Shown: positions 1-6,755 of the stretch, in pieces
Position numbering within the stretch: the first letter of the stretch is position 1
How the letters are laid out: each line of letters starts with the position of its first letter
Assembly (NCBI GenBank): GCA_018267925.1
Contig: JAFDXO010000052.1
Span: forward strand, 1-51,331
DNA length: 51,331 nt
Direction of reading: 5' to 3'
Source: Bacteroidota bacterium
GTDB taxonomy: Bacteria > Bacteroidota > Bacteroidia > Chitinophagales > Chitinophagaceae
Translations under genes and position numbers: made by a program
The notes under the pieces: model-generated
The model's input: only the letters and a program-made list of their open reading frames with translations
The model's database searches: none
What the model was told of the DNA's origin: nothing

Positions 1-78
1 GGATTGACCGAAAAAATGCGTACTTTTATCCATGTAATTGAAGTTGTGGAAAACCTAAATTACACTAAATCGGGGTAA
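1..78 (+). CDS. 3' end of an unidentified plus-strand gene
   Basis: The first frame is open from the window edge and ends in TAA at 76-78, giving 25 residues that finish NLNYTKSG. The stop codon lies inside the left arm of a hairpin followed by a T-rich tract, which is the usual arrangement for the end of a real gene. It converges on the Cas12a fragment. Too little is present to name it; a transposase or another mobile-element gene is possible because it abuts the truncation point of cas12a, but that is only inference. Confidence 0.4.
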   Translation, partial: GLTEKMRTFIHVIEVVENLNYTKSG

Positions 79-110
79 CCATAAAAAGTTACCCCAACTT
101 TTATTTTTTA
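72..110 (+). terminator. Rho-independent terminator of the left-edge gene
   Basis: GGGGTAAC at 72-79 pairs perfectly with GTTACCCC at 88-95 around an 8-base loop, followed on the plus strand by a T-rich tract to about 110. The same T-tract, read on the other strand, encodes the last lysines and the TAA stop of the Cas12a fragment. On the minus strand the hairpin could also stop transcription of that fragment, but the run after it is poor in T. Confidence 0.75.
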
Positions 111-1840
111 TCGGACAATAGTGTCTCAAAAAGTAATTCCTGCAAGAGTTTTCTTTCGTTGTAAAATTCCTCGTCTTTTTCAAGATTATTATTTTTTACC
201 CAAAAAGGACTCAATAGGTAATTAAACTCCAACAACGCGTCCAAGTATATTTTTATATTTACACCGTCTGTGTCTTTTTCTTCTTTGAGGTCTTTTGAGT
301 AACTCTCATTTAAGATATAATTAATGGCTGTTTTTCTCGTTGTTAATTCTTCATACAGACTTTTTTCTTCAGATTTTGTTTCATCTCTGTCTGTTACTTT
401 AACAGTAATTGTTGGATTCTTGAAATACTCAACAATTAAGTTTTCGCTATCTGGGAATTTATCTTTCAGGATTTGACTTTGTTCATAGTTGCTTAAATAA
501 TGATTAATACTGTCTTGTAATAACTGTATGGAATATTGTTTCCGTGCAAGAAACTTTCTCTTATCATTTCCGCTTTTATTGATTGTATCATCATACCACT
601 TTTCTAATGCAAACTCAATGTATCTGCCGTAGTCAAACAACTTTTTAGATAAGGTGCTTATAAATTTTTCATTGATATAAATTTCTTCCAAGTCATAAGA
701 TGAAATTGAGTTTAGCAAGTCTTTAATCTCATCTGTTAGGTTTTTCTTATCATTCTCTGATTTGTTAAGAAATTTGTAGCATTCGTTAATGGCCTCTATT
801 ATTTCTTTGGTGTCCTCAAATACTTTAAATTGAAATGATTTGGTTTTGCTAATACTGAGTATTTGTTTTTTCAACTTGTCAAAGGTGGCAATTTTTATCT
901 TTTTAGGTTTTTCTCCTTTTTGGGCATTTTCCTTATTTTCTCTGTTCTTTTGCTGAGCATATTCGTTTATTATTTGATTGATTCCTTTTTCTTGTTCTCT
1001 GCCTTGTTCTTTTGCTACTATACCTAATTTTTCTTTATTATAAAAGTCAATACCCTTTTGGGTTAAACACTGATTGAAATAATCTAATTTAAAAATTTCA
1101 TTTGCCCCCTTTTTATTTATTAAACTTTCTAATTCCGGATGGTCATTCTTTATTTTTTTATAATTATCAATATTCTTTTTAAAAATAGGAAAGTTAATAT
1201 GTAATATCCTGTATGGTATCGAAGTTGGAATTTTTTCTTTTGAATAAACATTTTTTCTATTTTCATTAAATCCTTTAAAATAAGTAAAGAAACCTTGCAT
1301 ATTCTCTAAATCTCCTTTAATGGCAATCTTGTCAATTCTTTCATTGTTGCCCAAATCCAAATACTTATCCTCTACAGAATCCACCCATACTTCAATACCT
1401 GATTTTTCTGCATTTTTCTCAACGTTAATTAACTTACTTTCAAACATAACTTTAGCCTTTGCATCTAAAGCTTTGCTTATTTTTTCCCGGAGCTTGCTCA
1501 ATGGGTCTTTCTTTTTGCCATCAGTTGTATTTTCTGAATCATCTGAATCATCTTCTTCTTTCTTATTGCTTTCAAGGAACTCTAATTCTTCTTTTGAAAA
1601 TGTAAATCCACTTAAAACATTGTCAATAATTTCTCTATGACGACAATCAAACAGTTGCTTTACTCTTTTGTAGTTCTTGGAAAGTTCTAAGTCCTTTTTA
1701 ATCGTTTCGTGATGGTTTTCTTCTGGCACTTCAAAAAGTGTTCGAATAATTTTTTCAGTTCCAAATTGCGGTATCAACTCAAACCGCAGCGTTTTGCTGA
1801 GTTGATATTTGTTTGTAAATTCAGAGAGCATGTTGTTCAT
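101..1840 (-). CDS. cas12a (fragment): Cas12a (Cpf1) N-terminal half: WED-I, REC1 and REC2 only
   Basis: The 579-residue frame matches the recognition lobe of type V-A Cas12a. The signature SKTLRFELIPQ lies at residues 15-25, with the K16 and R19 positions that contact the crRNA handle in studied Cas12a proteins. TYFKGFNENRKNVYS at 186-200 followed by IPTSIPYRI, and FNQCLTQKGIDFYN at 255-268, are diagnostic REC1 segments; LDALLEFNYLLSPF and DEEFY near 533-560 match the end of REC2. Family members are about 1200-1300 residues: WED-II, PI, WED-III, RuvC, bridge helix and Nuc are all missing, so no DNA cleavage is expected. There are no internal stops or frameshifts. Two charged, low-complexity loops (about 92-113 and 298-316) sit where REC1 loops vary. 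The gene is more AT-rich than the housekeeping genes, which suggests transfer. It could be a recent truncation product or a retained REC-lobe protein. M4 is an equally possible start. Confidence 0.9.
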   Translation of the reverse strand: MNNMLSEFTNKYQLSKTLRFELIPQFGTEKIIRTLFEVPEENHHETIKKDLELSKNYKRVKQLFDCRHREIIDNVLSGFTFSKEELEFLESNKKEEDDSDDSENTTDGKKKDPLSKLREKISKALDAKAKVMFESKLINVEKNAEKSGIEVWVDSVEDKYLDLGNNERIDKIAIKGDLENMQGFFTYFKGFNENRKNVYSKEKIPTSIPYRILHINFPIFKKNIDNYKKIKNDHPELESLINKKGANEIFKLDYFNQCLTQKGIDFYNKEKLGIVAKEQGREQEKGINQIINEYAQQKNRENKENAQKGEKPKKIKIATFDKLKKQILSISKTKSFQFKVFEDTKEIIEAINECYKFLNKSENDKKNLTDEIKDLLNSISSYDLEEIYINEKFISTLSKKLFDYGRYIEFALEKWYDDTINKSGNDKRKFLARKQYSIQLLQDSINHYLSNYEQSQILKDKFPDSENLIVEYFKNPTITVKVTDRDETKSEEKSLYEELTTRKTAINYILNESYSKDLKEEKDTDGVNIKIYLDALLEFNYLLSPFWVKNNNLEKDEEFYNERKLLQELLFETLLSDKK

Positions 1841-2386
1841 AAATAGCGGTATTGCGATATCAAGATTGGTTCACATTAGCGAAATGCTAACTTTCGACAA
1901 TTTACTTAAAACAATCAATTTTTCACAAACAAGAAAATAGGCAAAAAACAGGTGTGCTGCAGGTCTTAAAAATGTATGCGACTATATTTTCTTGAAAAAG
2001 TAGGCTTAAGTTCACGCTGCAACTTGCCTCGTGTTTTAGAACAGGGCATATAGTGACTCAAGGTTGCCTAAGCATCTCGACATCACACAAATAAACAACT
2101 TACAAAAATGATGTAGGCATTGGCGCAGCCTGCAAACCGCCTGATAAGTCGAAAATAAATTCGGAGAATTATTCCTTTTGACAACACATTCCTACCCGCC
2201 AAAGGAGTATTAACAACCGTACAAAGTTGTTCAACAGGCTTCAGTTTGTATTCCAAATCCTTTTCGTTACAAAACAAAAACAGATGCCAACTTTACATCA
2301 ACACTAAAGTTTGAAATACAACGAAGCTGGCACTTGTTTAGTCAGGTGCTTACAGTCATTCTAAAGAATATACCCATCATCGAATA
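1841..2386. other. 546-base stretch without a convincing gene
   Basis: A 64-codon minus-strand frame (2083-2277) is the only sizeable open frame; it has no recognisable domain, and its arginine- and cysteine-containing middle looks like translated intergenic DNA. A short inverted repeat TTAGC-N5-GCTAA lies at 1875-1889. No Cas12a-type CRISPR repeat (a hairpin near TCTAC-N-GTAGA) is seen. I see no tRNA. The stretch probably marks the boundary between an accessory insertion and the conserved chromosome. Confidence 0.5.
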
Positions 2387-2875
2387 CTACTTTGTAACAT
2401 AGATTCGATATTGTGAGTCGAACCAAGAATTGAAATGAAAAACAGTATTGTCCACCGTTACCTCAGACACATAGCTCTGACATTGGCTTGAGTTTTGGTT
2501 GTTTTGCGTGAACCGAGGAACTGCTCCAAAAATTTGAACGGTGCGATGCATTTTCGGGAAATAAATTTGCCAGTTATTGCTATAAAATAGCGCATTGAAA
2601 TTAGGATAATTATCCGGCAATAACATAAAAGAATCCTTACCCACCCCTACCTGATTAATATGTGCTTTTGTGATCAACATGGTATCAACCAACTTAGCAA
2701 AACCCGAACTTTTTTCAAAGCGACGAATTACAAAGGTATCGGTCTGGCTTTGTGTCATGCCAACATACACTACACCCGGAGCTAAAAAAGGGCAACTGTT
2801 ATCGCTTTCTTTTTTACAATTTGCGAATAACAACAAGGCTACAAAAACAAAGGCAATCGAACCAACTCTAAACAT
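2387..2875 (-). CDS. Small lipoprotein of unknown function
   Basis: The product of 162 residues from the ATG at 2873-2875 starts with a hydrophobic signal peptide and a lipobox ending LLFANC, so it should be a lipid-anchored envelope protein. The frame is open further upstream, but those 14 extra codons lie partly in the duplicated repeat unit at 2903, so the internal ATG right before the hydrophobic stretch is the better start. The mature part has one C-terminal cysteine and many aromatic residues and no motif I recognise. Confidence 0.7.
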   Translation of the reverse strand: MFRVGSIAFVFVALLLFANCKKESDNSCPFLAPGVVYVGMTQSQTDTFVIRRFEKSSGFAKLVDTMLITKAHINQVGVGKDSFMLLPDNYPNFNALFYSNNWQIYFPKMHRTVQIFGAVPRFTQNNQNSSQCQSYVSEVTVDNTVFHFNSWFDSQYRIYVTK

Positions 2876-2928
2876 GATAAGCGGATATTTTCGCCGACTA
2901 AAATAATCAATTGGCATTTAAAAAAAAA

Positions 2929-2949
2929 GCCCCGCGACGATAGCGAGGC
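2929..2949 (-). terminator. Terminator-like hairpin, repeat copy 1
   Basis: On the minus strand GCCTCGC pairs with GCGGGGC (one T-G wobble) and is followed by at least eight T residues. Read on the plus strand the same stem has a C-A mismatch and a weaker T-tract. No protein gene reads into it from the right, so it may end a non-coding transcript. Confidence 0.65.
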
Positions 2950-3145
2950 CTTTTATTTGTCATAAAAAAGGTCTTTTCCTATTCTCCCCTTTTTCGATGA
3001 ACAATCATTTTGTTTTCAATGATGATGAGGCAAAGGTGCGTTGGCAAACCATTACAAAGCAGAAAATTGAACCCGTTAACGTAGTCTTTGCGATTGATTA
3101 ACCAGCGTTTAAAAAATAAAATAATCAATTGGCATTTAAAAAAAA

Positions 3146-3166
3146 GCCCCGCGACGATAGCGAGGC
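3146..3166 (-). terminator. Terminator-like hairpin, repeat copy 2
   Basis: This is the duplicate of the hairpin at 2929, identical in both arms and again followed by a T-run on the minus strand. The conservation of the stem in both copies, while surrounding bases differ, fits a functional RNA structure. Confidence 0.65.
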
Positions 3167-3377
3167 CTTTTATTTGTCATGAAAAAGGTCTTTTCCTATT
3201 CTCCCCTTTTTCGATGAACAATCATTTTGTTTTCAATGATGATGATGCAAAGGTGCGTTGGCAAACCATTACAATGCAGAAAATTGAACCCGTTAACGTA
3301 GTCTTTGCGATTGATTAACCAGCATTTAAAAAATTAGAATTAAAATAACCTACCTTGTAGGATTGAATGTTTTTAAC

Positions 3378-5609
3378 ATGACTCGTACTATTCTTGTTCT
3401 TGTAATGCTTTGCTTAGCTACAATCATTACAAATGCCCAACCATCAAGGCTTTCGCCACAAACACATTTTTTTCTACACTTTATTGAAACCCATACAAAT
3501 AGTTTACCTGAAAGCTATGTTTATAGAAAAGACATTGGAGAAATAAGAGTTTGCGGGATGGTAAAAGTCAATTCATCCATAAATGAACTACAGTTACTAA
3601 ACTTAGGTTGTATCATAGGTACAAAAGCAGGAAATATTTGGACTGTTCAAGTTCCCGTTAGTCATGTAGCTCAGTTTTGTACTCTTTCTGCTTTAGATTA
3701 TGTTCAACTTGATGAACCTATTCATCCTAACTTAGATCAGGTTCGATTAGTTACTCGTGTGGACTCTGTACAAGACGGGCTGGGCGGGCTTCCGGCTCCA
3801 TTTCATGGTAAAAATGTGGTTGTAGGAATTATAGATGCCGGTTTCGATTATCGTCATCCTACGCTTTTTGACACAACCGGATTACGGTATAGAGTTAGAA
3901 AAATTTGGGAACAAACAAACAGTGGCACTCCTCCTTCGGGCTTTACTTATGGCAATGAATGGACAGACTCTACATCCATGTGGGCTGTCGGCACAGACAT
4001 GCAAATATCGCATGGGGCACATGTTGCGGGCATTGCTGCGGGTTCAGGTTATGGTAGTGCAAACAATAAATTTTTTCGAGGTATAGCCGACGCAGCCGAC
4101 TTAGTATTGGTTGCTATTACACCTTCGAGACAAGACTGGACAAGTACCGGCATGAGTGCTATTGTAGATGCCATGAACTATATTTATACCTATGCTGCCT
4201 CTGTTGGGAAACCTGCTGTCACTAATTTAAGTTGGGGCTCCAGCATTGGTTCGCATGATGGATTGTCTCTTTTCAGTCAAGCTTGTGATAATCTTACAGG
4301 AGCCGGAAAAATATTTGTCATTTCGGCTGGCAATAATGGAACTAATGCCATACATCTCCAAAAAACTTTTTCACCTACGGATACTTTAGCACGAACCTTT
4401 CTGACGTTCAGCAGCTCACTCCCGAAGAAGCAAAGCTGGGTGGATATTTGGGGCGATTCTACTAAAAGATTTTGTTTACAAATCTCACTTTACAATGGCT
4501 CAACTCCTATTGACAGTTCCGGGTACATTTGTTTAGACAACTTAATGCACAACATTATGTTGAAAGGAAGTGCAAACGACACCTTTACTGCCTCTCTGTC
4601 AACTTCCATTTCTTCTTTTAATGGCAAACCCAGAATGTTTTTAGACGTTTCCAACGGAACCAATAACTCTGTTTTACTTTCTATCAAAAGTTCAAACTCG
4701 TCCATTCATGCGTGGACTGGATATGTACAAAAGACAACCGGATATTATGGTTCTTTTTCTGACAATGGATTTCCATGGGCCATGTACGGAAACAATGATT
4801 ATACTATTGGCGACATGGGATGTACTAAATCTGCCTTAACCGTAGGCGCATTTATTTCAAAAACATCTATGAAGAATGTTTCTGGTAATACGGTAACCTA
4901 TATTACGGCTGCTGCTAATGGTAATATTGCCGGCTTTTCAAGTCGCGGGCCTACCGCAGATGGGAGAATCAAACCCGATATTGCAGCTCCGGGCATGGTT
5001 ACAGGTTCAGCCATCAACTCTTACGACCCCTCTTATGCTAATGGTGGCAGTAGTTTCAGTGATGTAGCGTATCAATATACCGACCCCTTGAACGGAAGGC
5101 AATATGGTTATGCTATGATGATGGGAACTTCCATGTCATCTCCGGCAGCAGCAGGGATAGTAGCACTTATGCTGGAAGCTAATCCAACGCTTACTCCCGC
5201 TCAGATAAAATCTATTTTACAACAAACTGCCCTTCTTGACAACCGTACCGGAGCTATCACAGCACCCGGAAGCACAATATGGGGTTGGGGAAAAATAAAT
5301 GCTTTGGCTGCAGTAAAACGTGCCGTTTCTATGACCGATGTTTCGACTCTTTCAAAAAGCAATGCCATAACCTTATTTCCTAATCCGGCCAAGGAAGAAT
5401 GTACCCTTCATGTATGGTATGGTCAAGATGAAAAAAGTTGGTTAACTATTTCAGATATTCAAGGTAGGTTGGTATCAAAACATGAAATACAATTAAGGGC
5501 GGGCGACAACTATTTAGGCATAAACACTCAATCCATTCCTTGTGGACTGTATATTGTGAAACTACCAACATCATCCGGCAGTTATGTAAGCAGATTGTTG
5601 GTACAATAA
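3378..5609 (+). CDS. Secreted subtilisin-like serine protease (S8) with T9SS sorting domain
   Basis: The product of 743 residues begins with a signal peptide ending near NAQ. The S8 catalytic triad is present: Asp153 in GIIDAGFDYRHP, His212 in SHGAHVAGIAAG and Ser585 in GTSMSSP. A long segment between His and Ser (about 330-450) resembles the beta-rich insert found in many Bacteroidota subtilases. The last 75 residues start LFPNPAKEE and end as a type A T9SS sorting domain, so the protease should cross the outer membrane and be released or surface-attached. An in-frame TTG lies five codons upstream at 3363; the ATG at 3378 sits right before the basic and hydrophobic signal sequence. A TACCTTG element just upstream resembles the -7 box. 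Confidence 0.95.
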   Translation: MTRTILVLVMLCLATIITNAQPSRLSPQTHFFLHFIETHTNSLPESYVYRKDIGEIRVCGMVKVNSSINELQLLNLGCIIGTKAGNIWTVQVPVSHVAQFCTLSALDYVQLDEPIHPNLDQVRLVTRVDSVQDGLGGLPAPFHGKNVVVGIIDAGFDYRHPTLFDTTGLRYRVRKIWEQTNSGTPPSGFTYGNEWTDSTSMWAVGTDMQISHGAHVAGIAAGSGYGSANNKFFRGIADAADLVLVAITPSRQDWTSTGMSAIVDAMNYIYTYAASVGKPAVTNLSWGSSIGSHDGLSLFSQACDNLTGAGKIFVISAGNNGTNAIHLQKTFSPTDTLARTFLTFSSSLPKKQSWVDIWGDSTKRFCLQISLYNGSTPIDSSGYICLDNLMHNIMLKGSANDTFTASLSTSISSFNGKPRMFLDVSNGTNNSVLLSIKSSNSSIHAWTGYVQKTTGYYGSFSDNGFPWAMYGNNDYTIGDMGCTKSALTVGAFISKTSMKNVSGNTVTYITAAANGNIAGFSSRGPTADGRIKPDIAAPGMVTGSAINSYDPSYANGGSSFSDVAYQYTDPLNGRQYGYAMMMGTSMSSPAAAGIVALMLEANPTLTPAQIKSILQQTALLDNRTGAITAPGSTIWGWGKINALAAVKRAVSMTDVSTLSKSNAITLFPNPAKEECTLHVWYGQDEKSWLTISDIQGRLVSKHEIQLRAGDNYLGINTQSIPCGLYIVKLPTSSGSYVSRLLVQ

Positions 5610-5658
5610 AACTTTAATCTACTCATTATACTGAACATAGAATAGTACTAAAAACGCA

Positions 5659-6135
5659 CTAATACTTTTGGATTAGGACATTGGCTAATGCCACCACGCC
5701 TTCTTCGCGACCTACGAAGCTCATTTGTTCCGTAGTTGTAGCTTTGATAGAAACATCTTCCAACGAAAGATGAAGAATACGGGCAATCGTTTCTTGCATT
5801 TGAACTACATAAGGTTTTATTTTCGGAGCTTGCAGCAATAGTGTACTGTCAATATTTACAATCCAATACCCCTTTTCTCTAACCATATTATAGCTTCGCC
5901 TAAGTAAAACTTTGCTATCTATGTTTTTAAAAGCCAAATCGGTGTCTGGAAAATGTTGACCAATATCTCCAAGCCCAACTGAGCCTAACAACGCATCACA
6001 AATGGCATGTAGCAAAACATCTGCATCAGAATGACCTAAACAACCTTTATGATGAGGAATTTTTACCCCACCCAAAATCAAATCTCTGCCTTCAACCAAT
6101 TGATGAAAATCTATTCCTTGCCCTATCCTATACAT
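5659..6135 (-). CDS. ispF: 2-C-methyl-D-erythritol 2,4-cyclodiphosphate synthase
   Basis: IspF forms the cyclic diphosphate of the non-mevalonate isoprenoid pathway in the cytoplasm. The 158-residue product has the family's normal length. The zinc ligands are seen as Asp9 and His11 in GIDFH and His43 after SDADVLLH; the KATTTE motif near 131-136 binds the cytidine nucleotide. It converges with the subtilase gene and stands alone, not fused to ispD. TATCTTG a few bases before the ATG resembles the -7 promoter element. Confidence 0.97.
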   Translation of the reverse strand: MYRIGQGIDFHQLVEGRDLILGGVKIPHHKGCLGHSDADVLLHAICDALLGSVGLGDIGQHFPDTDLAFKNIDSKVLLRRSYNMVREKGYWIVNIDSTLLLQAPKIKPYVVQMQETIARILHLSLEDVSIKATTTEQMSFVGREEGVVALANVLIQKY

Positions 6136-6202
6136 AGTTGCAAGATAGCAAACTATTTACAGAATTCTTCTAATCTTGGCTACGGGAAAGAACTTCATGT
6201 AC

Positions 6203-6694
6203 TTATTGCTGCTTGGTTAAAGTAAAATTGAGTGTATAGGCTGGATTAAAGTTGGGCTTGAAAGTGATGTTTAATGAAATGACATTGCCGGATAAATTGC
6301 CCGATCCTCGAATTTCTATAAATTCTGGATTGAAATCTGAAATTGTAATAGAATTTCCTGCTGAAACAGTTGCTTGAAAGGAAGCATTATTAAGTGCTGC
6401 AATTGAAATAGAATAAGGATTTCCGGTGCCGCTACTGATGATGCAATTATATGTTTTAATGGTGCCGCTGCTATCTTGTTTTACAGCATAGTTTCCAACA
6501 AAACGAGCACGAGTTTCAATTTCGCAATTGGTGCCTTCATAGCCTGAATTGCAATCACATTTACCGGTAGCGTAATCACAGGTGCCATGAATTTCACAAG
6601 TAGAATCACAGCCTTTTACAGGTGATTTATTACACGAAAGTAAAGGCAAAAAGGAGAGCATGACAACAAGGAAAAGGAGAGCATTTGATTTCAT
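6203..6694 (-). CDS. Lipoprotein with one EGF-like domain
   Basis: From the ATG at 6692-6694 the 163-residue product has a signal peptide and lipobox LLSC. Just after the anchor comes one EGF-like module with six cysteines (CDSTCEIHGTC, then CDCNSGYEGTNC), the classic C-x-C-x(8)-C ending. The remaining 100 residues form a beta-rich domain of a kind often seen in small Bacteroidota lipoproteins, with no motif for function. An upstream start would overlap the end of uvrA and adds residues without signal features, so it is rejected. A role in surface binding is inferred from the EGF module only. Confidence 0.8.
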   Translation of the reverse strand: MKSNALLFLVVMLSFLPLLSCNKSPVKGCDSTCEIHGTCDYATGKCDCNSGYEGTNCEIETRARFVGNYAVKQDSSGTIKTYNCIISSGTGNPYSISIAALNNASFQATVSAGNSITISDFNPEFIEIRGSGNLSGNVISLNITFKPNFNPAYTLNFTLTKQQ

Positions 6695-6755
6695 GAGCAT
6701 TAATTTTTTGAAACAACTTACAAAGCAAACAAAGTAAGTCTTAATCTCAATAAAT

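Larger units (their letters stand above)
2903..3335. repeat. Tandem duplication of a 217-bp non-coding unit
   Basis: Two copies, about 2903-3117 and 3121-3335, differ at only about half a dozen positions (for example GATGAGG against GATGATG, and CAAAGC against CAATGC). Each copy contains three inverted repeats: a strong terminator-like hairpin, an AAAAAGG/CCTTTTT stem, and an ATCATT/AATGAT stem. The plus-strand frame across the copies (3088-3318) is not gene-like. The unit lies between divergent genes, the lipoprotein and the subtilase. Confidence 0.85.

Noticed and set aside
2083..2277. A 64-codon minus-strand gene
   Set aside because: Unusual composition and no recognisable family; treated as non-coding DNA until a conserved homologue is found.
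1841..2386. A CRISPR array or crRNA repeat beside the Cas12a fragment
   Set aside because: No repeated 36-mers and no typical Cas12a repeat hairpin were found on either strand; an array may lie left of the window.
3088..3318. A 76-codon plus-strand gene in the tandem repeat
   Set aside because: It spans the junction of the two repeat copies and runs through the terminator hairpin; no domain or start signal.
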